DNA of 21,160 nucleotides from Zoogloeaceae bacterium (GTDB lineage: Bacteria; Pseudomonadota; Gammaproteobacteria; Burkholderiales; Rhodocyclaceae): positions 1-21,160 of the forward strand of contig SSSX01000222.1 of assembly GCA_015657735.1 (NCBI GenBank). Reading direction: 5' to 3'. Of this stretch, positions 7,232 to 14,571 are shown in pieces. The position numbers were made by a program, and so were the translations under genes. A model generated the notes under the pieces. The model was given only the letters and a program-made list of their open reading frames with translations. It searched no databases and was not told where the DNA came from. Positions within the stretch are counted from its first letter, which is position 1; each line of letters begins with the position of its first letter.

Positions 7232-7237
7232 ATTATA
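7232..7237 (-). promoter_or_regulatory. Candidate -10 element for uppP
   Basis: The minus strand reads TATAAT, a perfect sigma-70 consensus -10, 36 nt before the uppP ATG; initiation would give a leader of roughly 25-30 nt. The hexamer 16-18 bp upstream is a poor -35 match and there is no extended -10 TG, so activation may be needed. It lies just beside the candidate plus-strand promoter of the HD-GYP gene. Confidence 0.5.
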
Positions 7238-7249
7238 GCCTTTGTATAT

Positions 7250-7277
7250 TTGCCAGCCCGTGACGCGCTGCGACAAT
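7250..7277 (+). promoter_or_regulatory. Candidate sigma-70 promoter for the HD-GYP gene
   Basis: TTGCCA (7250-7255) and GACAAT (7272-7277) are separated by 16 bp, each close to the sigma-70 consensus. The start codon is about 80 nt downstream. That leader includes a short GC hairpin, GCGGCG-GG-CGCCGC, at 7302-7315. Visual match only. Confidence 0.4.
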
Positions 7278-7358
7278 CCTTCACAAACGCCGGTTCAAGC
7301 CGCGGCGGGCGCCGCCGATAAACAATCGATAACGAATCGCGGCCGACCAGGCTTTCCC

Positions 7359-8582
7359 ATGCTCAAGAAAATTCCGGTGGACCGGCTCAAGCCGGGCATG
7401 TTTGTTCACGAACTGTGCGGCGACTGGATGTCGCATCCGTTCTGGCGCGCCAAGTTCACGCTGAACGGCGGCGACGATCTGCGCCGCATCGTCGAGTCGG
7501 GCATCCGGCATGTGTACATCGACACCGACCGCGGCCTCGACGACCAGGACGCGGTGGCGGCCGAGGCGGTGCAGGCGGCGGTCGAGGAGGAGATCGTCGC
7601 GGCGCTGAGCGCGCCCGACGGGCAGGTCGCACGGGTCTCCGTCCAGCAGGAGATGGTCCGCGCCCGCAAGGTGCACGAGCAGGCCCACAAGGTGGTGCGC
7701 ACGATGATGAGCGACGTGCGCCTGGGCAAGGCGGTATCGCTCGGCGACGCCGAGCCGGTGGTCGAGGCGATCACCGGCTCGGTGCTGCGCAACGGCAGCG
7801 CGCTGATGGGCCTGATCGGCATCAAGAACAAGGACGACTACACCTTCCTGCATTCGGTCAGCGTGTGCACGCTGATGATCGCCTTCGGGCGTTCGCTCGG
7901 CCTGGCCGGCGACGCGTTGCGCCAGGGCGGCATCGGCGGGCTGCTCCACGACATCGGCAAGATGAAGGTGCCCGACGAGGTGCTCAACAAGCCGGGGCGT
8001 CTGACCGACGCGGAGTTCGAGCTGATCAAGCAGCACCCCGGCGACGGCCACGCGGTGCTGCTGGAAACGCCGGGCATCGGCCCGGTGCCGCTGGACATTA
8101 CCCGCCACCACCACGAACGCATCGACGGCAGCGGCTACCCCGACCGCCTGGCCGGCGACGCGATCTCGACGATGGCGCGGATGGCCGCCATCGTCGATGT
8201 TTACGACGCGATCACCGCCGACCGCTGCTACCACAAGGGCATGCCGGCGGCGGAGGCGCTGCGCAAGATGTGGGAGTGGAGCAGCGCCCACTTCGACCAG
8301 AAGCTGCTGCAGGCTTTCATGCGCTGCGTCGGCATCTACCCGGTGGGCAGCCTGGTGCGCCTCGAGTCGGGCCGGCTCGGGGTGGTTACCGAGCAGAACG
8401 ACGCCAATCTGCTCACGCCGCGGCTGCGGGTGTTCTTCAGCACCCGTTCGAACAGCTACATCAAGCCGGAACTGGTCGACCTCGGCCGCAAGCTTGGCAG
8501 TGGCGGGGGCGACCGCATCGTGTCGGCCGAGGCGCCCGACAAGTGGGGCGTCGATCCGGCCCGCTTTCTGGTCGCGGAGTGA
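7359..8582 (+). CDS. DUF3391 / HD-GYP domain protein, probable cyclic-di-GMP phosphodiesterase
   Basis: 407-residue cytoplasmic protein. Residues 1 to about 130 match the DUF3391 domain that commonly precedes HD-GYP modules (LKPGMFVHELCGDWMSHPFW near the start). The HD-GYP domain spans about 150-335, with HDIGK at 197-201 (metal-binding His197/Asp198) and HHHERIDGSGYP at 250-261, which preserves the GYP signature; a following VDVYDAITADR segment is also typical. HD-GYP enzymes hydrolyse c-di-GMP and so influence motility versus biofilm. All key residues look intact, so activity is expected. The ATG at 7359 gives the usual domain start; in-frame sequence upstream is non-coding leader. It is divergent from uppP and convergent with the DUF2789 gene, with an 8-nt gap. 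Confidence 0.93.
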   Translation: MLKKIPVDRLKPGMFVHELCGDWMSHPFWRAKFTLNGGDDLRRIVESGIRHVYIDTDRGLDDQDAVAAEAVQAAVEEEIVAALSAPDGQVARVSVQQEMVRARKVHEQAHKVVRTMMSDVRLGKAVSLGDAEPVVEAITGSVLRNGSALMGLIGIKNKDDYTFLHSVSVCTLMIAFGRSLGLAGDALRQGGIGGLLHDIGKMKVPDEVLNKPGRLTDAEFELIKQHPGDGHAVLLETPGIGPVPLDITRHHHERIDGSGYPDRLAGDAISTMARMAAIVDVYDAITADRCYHKGMPAAEALRKMWEWSSAHFDQKLLQAFMRCVGIYPVGSLVRLESGRLGVVTEQNDANLLTPRLRVFFSTRSNSYIKPELVDLGRKLGSGGGDRIVSAEAPDKWGVDPARFLVAE

Positions 8583-8590
8583 GCGGCGGT

Positions 8591-8827
8591 TCAGCCGTGG
8601 CGCAGCTGCGCGTCGAGCCCGTCGACGACGGCGCTCCAGTCCGCGTCCTCGGCGATCTCGGCTTTCAGGAAGGCGGCCTGGGCCGGCGTCCAGAACGGCG
8701 CATCGGCCAGCCGCAGCTCACGGGGCAGCGGCGCGTGGGTCGCAATGAAGGCTTCGATGGCCGCCTTGTCGCTGGACAAACCGAGTTGGGCGAAAAGGTT
8801 GGCGAGGGTGTGGGTATGCGATTCCAT
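8591..8827 (-). CDS. DUF2789 family small protein
   Basis: 78-residue acidic, helical protein beginning MESHTHTLANLFAQLGL, the recognisable opening of DUF2789 proteins, with a central FWTPAQAAFLKAEIAEDADW segment. No function is known for the family and there is no membrane segment or signal peptide. The ATG (8825-8827) is chosen because the conserved region begins there and GGAG sits about 8 nt upstream; 11 further in-frame codons upstream are not part of the family. It is a single gene, convergent with the HD-GYP gene and divergent from the heme protein gene. No clear promoter is seen. Confidence 0.8.
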   Translation of the reverse strand: MESHTHTLANLFAQLGLSSDKAAIEAFIATHAPLPRELRLADAPFWTPAQAAFLKAEIAEDADWSAVVDGLDAQLRHG

Positions 8828-8922
8828 GGTGGTCTCCGGGCTGAAAGCTGAACGCTTCATTTTGATCCGTTTTGCGGCCGATTGGTTTCGCGGGCTGGCG
8901 ATGTCCGTCGGATATCCTGTAT

Positions 8923-8938
8923 ATTAGGAATATCTAAT
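8923..8938. promoter_or_regulatory. Candidate operator: ATTAG-N6-CTAAT palindrome
   Basis: A 16-bp element with perfect 5-bp arms, ATTAG and CTAAT, around GAATAT, lies 19 nt before the ATG of the heme protein gene and just before its ribosome site. A second, overlapping imperfect inverted repeat pairs GATATCCT (8911-8918) with AGGAATATC (8926-8934). A possible -10, TATATT, is at 8920-8925 within the palindrome, so a bound repressor would block transcription. AT-rich palindromes of this kind are used by ArsR/SmtB-type repressors, but the regulator is not identifiable from this window. Confidence 0.4.
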
Positions 8939-8956
8939 CAACAAGGATGGGTCATC

Positions 8957-9523
8957 ATGCTGCGTCTCGCCGTGCTTACCGTTTCCCTCCTCGCCGGCGC
9001 CGCCCAGGCCGAGGATCTCGAGGCCCTCAAGATCGACACCCGCAGAAATGCGCTGCCGGTGCTGCCCAAGGTGGTTGGCATGATGCAGGAAACCGTCGCC
9101 GCCAAGGGGCCGGTGGAGGCCATCCCGGTGTGCAAGGAAAAGGCGCCGCAGCTGCTCAAGGAGCAGGCCGCCAAGACCGGCTGGGACATGCGCCGCGTCA
9201 GCCTGCGCACCCGCAACCCCGAGCGCGGCACGCCTGATGTATGGGAGGCGCGGCAACTGGCCGACTTCAACATCCGCGCCGCCAACGGCGAGAAGGTCGA
9301 AACCCTCGAAACCGGCGAGATCGTCACCGACAACGGCAAGCAGGTCTATCGCTACATCCGCGCGATTCCCGTCGGCGAGGTGTGCCTGACCTGCCACGGT
9401 CCGGCCGACAAGGTGGACGGCAGCCTGCGCAGCCAGCTGGCGAAGAGCTATCCCCACGATACCGCCTTCGGCTACGAGCGCGGCCAGATCCGCGGTGCGC
9501 TGACGGTCAAGCGGCCGCTCTGA
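8957..9523 (+). CDS. Exported DUF3365 (Tll0287-like) c-type heme protein
   Basis: 188-residue exported protein. The N-terminus, MLRLAVLTVSLLAGAAQA then EDL, is a clear Sec signal peptide cleaved at about residue 18. The mature part matches DUF3365/Tll0287-like domains, with one c-type heme site CLTCH at residues 143-147 followed by GPADKVDGSLRSQLAKSYP and the terminal AFGYERGQIRGALTVKRPL. Such domains are known as single-heme periplasmic proteins or as sensor inputs of chemoreceptors and kinases; the stand-alone form is thought to have redox or gas-sensing roles, but no function is established. The ATG at 8957 has AAGGATGGG upstream as ribosome site. A palindrome lies in the promoter region. 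It may be monocistronic: 89 nt separate it from the next gene. Confidence 0.88.
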   Translation: MLRLAVLTVSLLAGAAQAEDLEALKIDTRRNALPVLPKVVGMMQETVAAKGPVEAIPVCKEKAPQLLKEQAAKTGWDMRRVSLRTRNPERGTPDVWEARQLADFNIRAANGEKVETLETGEIVTDNGKQVYRYIRAIPVGEVCLTCHGPADKVDGSLRSQLAKSYPHDTAFGYERGQIRGALTVKRPL

Positions 9524-9532
9524 TCCGGCCGC
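9511..9532 (+). terminator. GC-rich hairpin across the heme protein stop codon
   Basis: GCGGCCG (9511-9517) and CGGCCGC (9526-9532) form a perfect 7-bp stem with an 8-nt loop that includes the stop codon. No T-run follows, so this is at best a pause or a weak terminator between the heme protein gene and the next gene. Confidence 0.25.
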
Positions 9533-9612
9533 GCAGGCCGCAAAACCCGACCCATGGAGGGCGACGCCTACGTATCATGCGGGCGACGCATATCCATTGA
9601 TCGGGGTGAAGC

Positions 9613-9963
9613 TTGAAGATTCTGAAGATTCCGGCATGCCTGATGCTTGCCGCCGGCGTGGGCGGCAACGCGCTGGCCTGCGGCCGCTACCACGACGACT
9701 GGGCCGGCCGCGACAAAGCCGCCCATTTCGGGGTGTCGTTCGCGCTCGGCATCGGCGCGTCGCGGCTGTCGGCCGACACGCCGACCGCGGTCGGCCTGGC
9801 CTTGCTGCCGGGGCTGGCCAAGGAACTCTACGACGCGCAGCAGGACTGCAACCGCTTCTCGTGGAAGGACATGGGCTGGAACGCCGCCGGCGCCTACCTC
9901 GGCGTGCGCAGCGGCAACTGGCTGCTCGGGCCGACCGGCGTCAGTTACGTGCGGGCCTTCTGA
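9613..9963 (+). CDS. YfiM-like (DUF2279-type) exported protein
   Basis: 116-residue protein. A hydrophobic signal segment covers residues 5-22 and ends at ALAC, so it is either cleaved by signal peptidase I at ALA or lipidated at Cys23; the lipobox is weak. The mature region has DKAAHFGVSFALG, a LLPGLAKELYDA segment and FSWKDMGWNAAGAYLG, resembling YfiM family lipoproteins of unknown role. The start is TTG at 9613, preceded by GGGGTGA at a suitable distance; an ATG inside the signal sequence would remove much of it. The response regulator start lies only 4 nt after the stop, so the gene is probably co-transcribed with the two-component system and may act as its envelope-side accessory (inference). 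Confidence 0.72.
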   Translation: MKILKIPACLMLAAGVGGNALACGRYHDDWAGRDKAAHFGVSFALGIGASRLSADTPTAVGLALLPGLAKELYDAQQDCNRFSWKDMGWNAAGAYLGVRSGNWLLGPTGVSYVRAF

Positions 9964-9967
9964 GACG

Positions 9968-10633
9968 ATGCGCATCCTGCTCGTCGAGGACGATCGTCTG
10001 CTCGGCGACGGGGTCCGGGCCGGGCTCGCCGCGTCCGGCTTCGCCGTCGACTGGGTGCGCGACGGCGAGGCGGCGCTGGCGGCGCTGGCCGCCGAAAGCT
10101 TCGCCGCCATCGTCCTCGACCTGGGCCTGCCGCGGCGCGACGGGCTGTCGGTGCTGGCGGACCTGCGCGCGGCCGGCAACCCGGTGCCGGCGCTGGTCCT
10201 CACCGCCCGCGATCAGGTGGCCGACAAGGTCCGCTGTCTCGATCTCGGCGCCGACGACTATGTCGTCAAACCTTTCGATCTCGACGAACTGGCCGCCCGC
10301 CTGCGGGCGCTGGTGCGGCGCGCCAACGGGCGGGCCGACGCGTGCCTGCGCCACGGCGATCTGGTCCTCGATCCGGCCGCCCGCAGCGTGACCTTGAAGG
10401 GTGCGCCGGTGGTGCTGACCGGCCGCGAATTCGACCTGCTGCGCATGCTCCTCGACGCCGCCGGCCGGGTGCTGAGCCGGCGGGTGCTCGAAGAGCAGCT
10501 CTACGCGTGGGGCGAGGCGGTCGGCAGCAACGCGCTGGAGGTGCACATCCACCACCTGCGGCGCAAGCTCGGCAGCGAGCTGATCCGCACCGTGCGCGGG
10601 GTCGGCTATCTGGTGGACGAGGCGCCGCGGTGA
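9968..10633 (+). CDS. OmpR/PhoB-family response regulator
   Basis: 221-residue two-component response regulator. The receiver domain (1 to about 115) has the acidic pocket E7/D8/D9, phospho-acceptor Asp51 in VLDLGLPRRDGL, switch Thr79 and Lys101 in VVKPF: a complete set. The C-terminal winged helix (about 125-218) has LTGREFDLLRMLLDAAG, HIHHLRRKLG and TVRGVGYLV. Overall it resembles QseB/PmrA/TctD-type regulators, but its targets are unknown. The ATG at 9968 follows the YfiM-like stop by 4 nt, and the stop overlaps the kinase GTG start (GTGA, 10630-10633). Neighbouring exporter genes are the obvious candidate regulon by position only. Confidence 0.96.
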   Translation: MRILLVEDDRLLGDGVRAGLAASGFAVDWVRDGEAALAALAAESFAAIVLDLGLPRRDGLSVLADLRAAGNPVPALVLTARDQVADKVRCLDLGADDYVVKPFDLDELAARLRALVRRANGRADACLRHGDLVLDPAARSVTLKGAPVVLTGREFDLLRMLLDAAGRVLSRRVLEEQLYAWGEAVGSNALEVHIHHLRRKLGSELIRTVRGVGYLVDEAPR

Positions 10634-11994
10634 GCGTCGCGCGCCCGGTCTATTCGCTGCGCCGGCGCCTCGTCGCGCTGCTGATCGGGGTGGTGGCGCT
10701 GCTGTGGAGCCTGTCAGCGCTGGTGGCCTTCCGCACTGCCCATGCCGAGGCGGACGAGCTCTTCGACGCCCAGCTGGTGCAGGTCGCCGAAACCCTGCTG
10801 GCGATCGTTGCCACCAACGGCAGCACCAGCGTCGCCGACGAGATGGCCGAGCACCAGCACGCCTACCAGCTGCCGGTGGCTTTTCAGGCCTGGCAGCGCG
10901 AGGCGGGCGGCTGGCGGCTGCTGGTGCGCTCGTCCGAAATGCCGACCGCACCGGCCACCGCCGGCCCGGGGTTCGACGAGCACGACCTCGCCGGCGAGCT
11001 GTGGCGCTTCTTCACCATCGACCATGCCCACAGCGGCTACCGGGTCATCGTCGGGCAGGCCCACGGCGCCCGCTACCGGCTGGCCGGCGAGATCGCGCTG
11101 CATCTGCTGCTGCCGATCGTCGTCGGCCTGCCGCTGATGGCGCTGGGAATCTGGGCGGTGGTCGGGCGCGCGCTGCGGCCGGTGGACGCGGTGGCGACGG
11201 CGGTCGGCGGACTCGACGCCCGGCATCTGGCGCCGGTACGGGTGCCCGGCCCGCTGCCGGCCGAGATCGCACCGCTGGTCGGATCGCTGGATGCGCTGGT
11301 CGGGCGGATGACCGGAGTGCTCGACAACGAGCGCCGCTTCACCGCCGATGCGGCCCACGAGCTGCGCACGCCGCTGGCCGCGCTGAAGATCCACGCCCAG
11401 CTCGCCCGCCGCGCCGCCGAGGCGCCGGCGCGGGAGCACGCGCTCGATCAGCTGCTGACCGGCGTGGACCGCATGAGCCATCTCGTCGAGCAGCTGCTGA
11501 CCCTCGCCCGGCTCGACCCCGATGCCGGCGGAACCGGCGCCGGGCCGGTGGACCTCGCCGAGCTCGCCGAAAGCGTCTGCTCGGCGCTCACCCCGCAGGC
11601 CTTGCGCCGTGGCCAGACCCTGGCGCTGGAGGCGCCGGTCACCTTTGTGGCGTCGGGCAACCGCTGGTGGCTCGAGGTGCTGCTGCGCAATCTGGTCGAC
11701 AACGCGCTGCGCTACACGCCGGCCGGCGGGCGGGTGATCGTCGCGGTGGACGCCGCGACGCGCCGTCTGCAGGTCGCCGACGACGGTCCCGGCATCCCGG
11801 TCGCCGAGCGCGGCGCGCTGCTGACCCGCTTCGCGCGCGGCGCCGATGTGGAGGCCGAGGGCTGCGGGCTGGGTCTGTCGATCGTCGCCCGCATCGCCGA
11901 AATCGTCGGTGCGACGCTGATTTTCGAGGACGGTCTGGGGCGGCCGGACGGCGGCGCCGGGCTGGCGGTGACGCTGCGCTTTCCCGCAGTCTGA
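10630..11994 (+). CDS. QseC-like membrane sensor histidine kinase
   Basis: 454-residue sensor kinase partnering the preceding regulator. Predicted order: membrane segment at about 13-35, a periplasmic region of about 120 residues, a second membrane segment at about 157-180, a HAMP-like linker, the dimerisation/phospho-acceptor domain with His243 in AAHELRTPLAALK, then the ATPase domain with NLVDNALRYTPAGG (N box), VADDGPGIP (G1) and GCGLGLSIV (G2). All catalytic boxes are present. The GTG start at 10630 overlaps the regulator stop by 4 nt, giving translational coupling. The periplasmic part carries no recognisable ligand-binding motif, so the stimulus is unknown. The next gene, the exporter adaptor, begins 67 nt downstream. 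Confidence 0.95.
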   Translation: MSVARPVYSLRRRLVALLIGVVALLWSLSALVAFRTAHAEADELFDAQLVQVAETLLAIVATNGSTSVADEMAEHQHAYQLPVAFQAWQREAGGWRLLVRSSEMPTAPATAGPGFDEHDLAGELWRFFTIDHAHSGYRVIVGQAHGARYRLAGEIALHLLLPIVVGLPLMALGIWAVVGRALRPVDAVATAVGGLDARHLAPVRVPGPLPAEIAPLVGSLDALVGRMTGVLDNERRFTADAAHELRTPLAALKIHAQLARRAAEAPAREHALDQLLTGVDRMSHLVEQLLTLARLDPDAGGTGAGPVDLAELAESVCSALTPQALRRGQTLALEAPVTFVASGNRWWLEVLLRNLVDNALRYTPAGGRVIVAVDAATRRLQVADDGPGIPVAERGALLTRFARGADVEAEGCGLGLSIVARIAEIVGATLIFEDGLGRPDGGAGLAVTLRFPAV

Positions 11995-12022
11995 GCAGCA
12001 CGAAGCGCCGCGCCCGGGCGGG

Positions 12023-12028
12023 TAGAAT
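12023..12028 (+). promoter_or_regulatory. Candidate -10 element for the ABC exporter genes
   Basis: TAGAAT in the context GGTAGAATAC is a typical high-GC betaproteobacterial -10, 34 nt before the adaptor ATG. The region 17 bp upstream (ACGAAG) is a poor -35. The exporter genes might be transcribed from here, by read-through from the two-component system, or both. Confidence 0.35.
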
Positions 12029-12061
12029 ACGACGTCTGCTTCCCGTTCCCAGGCCATCGCG

Positions 12062-13270
12062 ATGAGCGAAACCGATCTGTCGCAACTGCATATCGACCGC
12101 CAGGCGGCCCGTCCGGCGCGGCGGCGCATTCGAAAAGGCTGGCTGCTCGGCGGGCTGGCGGTGCTGCTCGGCGGCGGCGCGGCAGTGCTCGGCGCCCTCA
12201 ACGCGCCGGTGGCCGTCGAAACCGTGACGGTCGGCGAGGCCTGGCCCTACCAGGGCGCGACCCTGCTCAATTCGACCGGCTACGTGGTGGCCCAGCGCAA
12301 GGCGGCGATCGCCTCCAAGGCGACCGGGCGGCTCGAGTGGCTGGGCGTGCGCGAAGGTTCGGCGGTCAAGGCCGGCGAACTGATCGCGCGGCTCGAGCAG
12401 CGCGACGTGGCCGCGCAATTGCTGCAGGCCGAGGCCAACGTCGGCGTGGCGCGGGCCAACGTCGGGCAAGCGAAGGCCGAACTGCGCGATGCCGAACTGG
12501 CCCTCGGCCGCGCCCGCGATCTGCGCGCCCGCAATTTCGTGGCCCAGGCCCAGCTCGATCAGGCCGAGGCGCGGGCGCTCAAGGCGCGGGCAGCGGTCGG
12601 TTCGGCACAGGCCGCCGGGAAGGCGTCGGAGGCGGCCCGCCAGGCGGCCCAGGTGGCGGTGGCGCAGACCGAAATCCGGGCGCCCTTCGACGGCGTGGTG
12701 CTGACCAAGAACGCCAACGTCGGCGACCTGATCACCAATTTCTCGGCTGCCGCCGACAGCAAGGGCGCGGTCGTCAGCATGGCCGACATGAGCACGCTGG
12801 AAGTCGAGGCCGACGTGTCCGAGTCCAACCTAGGCAAGATCCGCGTCGGCCAGCCGTGCGAGATTCAGCTCGACGCTTTTCCCGAGCTGCGCTTTCGCGG
12901 TGAGGTGTCGCGCCTGGTGCCGACCGTCGATCGGGCCAAGGCCAGCGTGCTGACCAAAATCCGCTTCCTCGATCCGGACCCGCGCGTGCTGCCGGAAATG
13001 AGCGCCAAGATCGCCTTCCTCGCCGCGCCGATGACGCCGGAACAGCGCCGGCCGCGGGTCGCCGTGCATCGCGGGGCGGTCGTCACCGTCGACGGACAGA
13101 GCGCGGTTTTCCGCGTCGCCGACGGCGTGGCGCGGCGGGTGGCGGTGACGACCGGCGCGCCGATCGGCGATCTGGTCGAAGTGGGCGGCGTCAAATCCGG
13201 CGAGCGGCTGGTGCTGCGGCCGGCGGCGGCGCTGCGGGACGGGGCCGCGGTGCGGGAGGGCGGCAAGTGA
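12062..13270 (+). CDS. Periplasmic adaptor (MacA/DevB/HlyD-type membrane fusion protein) of an ABC exporter
   Basis: 402-residue membrane fusion protein. One N-terminal membrane anchor spans about 25-47, preceded by a basic RRRIRKG; a lipoyl-like domain half follows (IASKATGRLEWLGVREGSAVKAGE), then a long Ala-rich coiled-coil hairpin at about 115-205, the second lipoyl half around IRAPFDGVVLTKNANVGDLI, and a beta-barrel with membrane-proximal domain to the C-terminus. Such proteins bridge an inner-membrane ABC transporter to an outer-membrane channel; no outer-membrane channel gene is in the window. The start ATG at 12062 has only a weak ribosome site. The stop overlaps the ATPase GTG start (GTGA). 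The cargo is unknown. Confidence 0.92.
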   Translation: MSETDLSQLHIDRQAARPARRRIRKGWLLGGLAVLLGGGAAVLGALNAPVAVETVTVGEAWPYQGATLLNSTGYVVAQRKAAIASKATGRLEWLGVREGSAVKAGELIARLEQRDVAAQLLQAEANVGVARANVGQAKAELRDAELALGRARDLRARNFVAQAQLDQAEARALKARAAVGSAQAAGKASEAARQAAQVAVAQTEIRAPFDGVVLTKNANVGDLITNFSAAADSKGAVVSMADMSTLEVEADVSESNLGKIRVGQPCEIQLDAFPELRFRGEVSRLVPTVDRAKASVLTKIRFLDPDPRVLPEMSAKIAFLAAPMTPEQRRPRVAVHRGAVVTVDGQSAVFRVADGVARRVAVTTGAPIGDLVEVGGVKSGERLVLRPAAALRDGAAVREGGK

Positions 13271-13971
13271 GTTCGCCCGAGGTGCTGGTACGTCTGCGCG
13301 AGGTGCGCAAATCCTACCGGCGCGGAGCGCAGGTGGTGCCGGTGCTGACGGGGATCGGATTCGACATCGCGGCGGGCGAATTCCTGGCGCTGATGGGGCC
13401 GTCGGGGTCGGGCAAGAGCACCTTGCTCAATCTGATCGCCGGCATCGACCGCCCCGACAGCGGCGAGCTGGTGGTGGCCGGCGAGGACATCGCGGCTCTC
13501 GACGAGGCGGCGCTGGCCGACTGGCGGGCGCGCAACATCGGCTTCATTTTCCAGTTTTACAACCTGATGCCGGTTTTGAATTCGCGGGAGAACGTCGAGT
13601 TGCCGTTGCTGCTGACCGGTTTGTCAGGCCGCGAACGCCGGCAGCGGGCGGAATTTGCGCTGGCGATGGTCGGGCTGGCCGACCGGATGGATCACACGCC
13701 GAACGAACTTTCCGGTGGCCAGCAGCAACGGGTGGCGATCGCCCGTGCGCTGGTGACCGATCCGACGCTGATCGTTGCCGACGAGCCGACCGGCGATCTG
13801 GACCGCGAGTCGGCGGGGGATGTACTGAAACTGCTCCAGCGCCTCAACCGCGAGGCCGGCAAGACCATCGTGATGGTCACCCACGACCAGCGGGCCGCCG
13901 AGGCGGCCCACGCAATCATGCATCTGGAAAAGGGCGAGCTCTTCGTGCGCGAAGAGCTGAAGCAGGGATGA
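13267..13971 (+). CDS. ABC transporter ATP-binding protein (MacB/LolD/DevA subfamily)
   Basis: 234-residue ATPase with a complete motif set: Walker A GPSGSGKST at residues 44-52 (Lys50), Q-loop in IFQFYNLMP, signature LSGGQ at 148-152, Walker B LIVADEP at 168-174 with catalytic Glu173, and switch His206 in VTHDQ. The IFQFYNLMPVLNSRENVELPL segment is characteristic of the MacB/LolD group, which powers FtsX-type permeases in mechanotransmission rather than ordinary import. The GTG start at 13267 overlaps the adaptor stop by 4 nt. The expected permeases follow only after an interrupting minus-strand gene, about 600 nt downstream. Confidence 0.95.
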   Translation: MSSPEVLVRLREVRKSYRRGAQVVPVLTGIGFDIAAGEFLALMGPSGSGKSTLLNLIAGIDRPDSGELVVAGEDIAALDEAALADWRARNIGFIFQFYNLMPVLNSRENVELPLLLTGLSGRERRQRAEFALAMVGLADRMDHTPNELSGGQQQRVAIARALVTDPTLIVADEPTGDLDRESAGDVLKLLQRLNREAGKTIVMVTHDQRAAEAAHAIMHLEKGELFVREELKQG

Positions 13972-13976
13972 GCGGA

Positions 13977-14420
13977 TCAGGTGCTCAGGTCGCCGGCGAT
14001 GTAGCCGGCCAGGTGGTTGATGGTGGCCTCCTGCTGTTCCATGACCGACTTCACCGCATCGCCAATGCTGATGATGCCGACCACCTTGCCGTGATCGACC
14101 ACCGGCAGGTGACGGATGTGGTTGTTAGTGATGATGCACATGCAGTCGTCGATGGTGTGGCTGGGGGACACGGTGAGCACGTTGGGCGTCATCAGGTCGC
14201 CGACCTTGGTGTCCTTCGAGGCGAGGCCCTTGAGGACGACCTTGCGGGCATAGTCCCGCTCGGTGAAGATTCCGGACAGCCGCTCGCCGTCCATGACGAG
14301 GACGGCACTCACATTGCGTTCGGCCATGAGGTGGAGGGCCTGCAGCACGGTGGTGTCGGGGGCGACCGAATAGCTCGCATTTCCCTTGTTCTGAAGAATC
14401 TGTTGAACCGTTGCAGCCAT
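13977..14420 (-). CDS. CBS-domain pair protein
   Basis: 147-residue protein made of two CBS domains forming one Bateman module: the first includes SVAPDTTVLQALHLMAERNVS and GIFTERDYARKVV, the second LMTPNVLTVSPSHTIDDCMC, HIRHLPVVD and GIISIGDAVKSVM. CBS pairs typically bind adenine nucleotides and modulate partners; there is no fused catalytic domain, and the target is unknown. The ATG (14418-14420) has an excellent purine-rich ribosome site, GGGAGGGAAG. It has its own promoter-like sequence upstream and lies on the opposite strand between the ABC ATPase (convergent, 5-nt gap) and the first permease (divergent), splitting that operon. Confidence 0.92.
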   Translation of the reverse strand: MAATVQQILQNKGNASYSVAPDTTVLQALHLMAERNVSAVLVMDGERLSGIFTERDYARKVVLKGLASKDTKVGDLMTPNVLTVSPSHTIDDCMCIITNNHIRHLPVVDHGKVVGIISIGDAVKSVMEQQEATINHLAGYIAGDLST

Positions 14421-14491
14421 TGTTTTCTTCCCTCCCTTTTGTTTGCGTACACGTACAAGAACCCAGCGATGTTCCGCGATCGCCTGATAGA

Positions 14492-14519
14492 AGTGTATAG
14501 CTTGGCGGCTGGATGGCAA
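14492..14519 (-). promoter_or_regulatory. Candidate sigma-70 promoter for the CBS gene
   Basis: On the minus strand TTGCCA (14514-14519) and TACACT (14492-14497) are separated by 16 bp, both good matches; TATACA overlaps the latter with a 14-bp spacing. The leader would be about 65 nt. The 151-nt gap between the divergent CBS and permease genes must also hold any separate permease promoter; I see none that is convincing on the plus strand. Confidence 0.5.
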
Positions 14520-14571
14520 GAGCGCAAGGGCTCGCGCGGGTTTTCGGGCGGCGGCGGGGCGGGCTGAGGCG

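Noticed and set aside
7302..7315. GCGGCG-GG-CGCCGC hairpin as a riboswitch or terminator in the HD-GYP leader
   Set aside because: It is a short self-complementary GC run common in such DNA, with no T-run and no conserved aptamer features.
9597..10391. Alternative frame over the YfiM-like gene running into the response regulator
   Set aside because: Arg/Cys-rich with no domain; the frame beginning at 9613 has a signal segment and family motifs.
10714..12201. Long minus-strand open frame opposite the histidine kinase
   Set aside because: Gln/Arg/His-rich shadow; the plus strand has intact H, N and G boxes.
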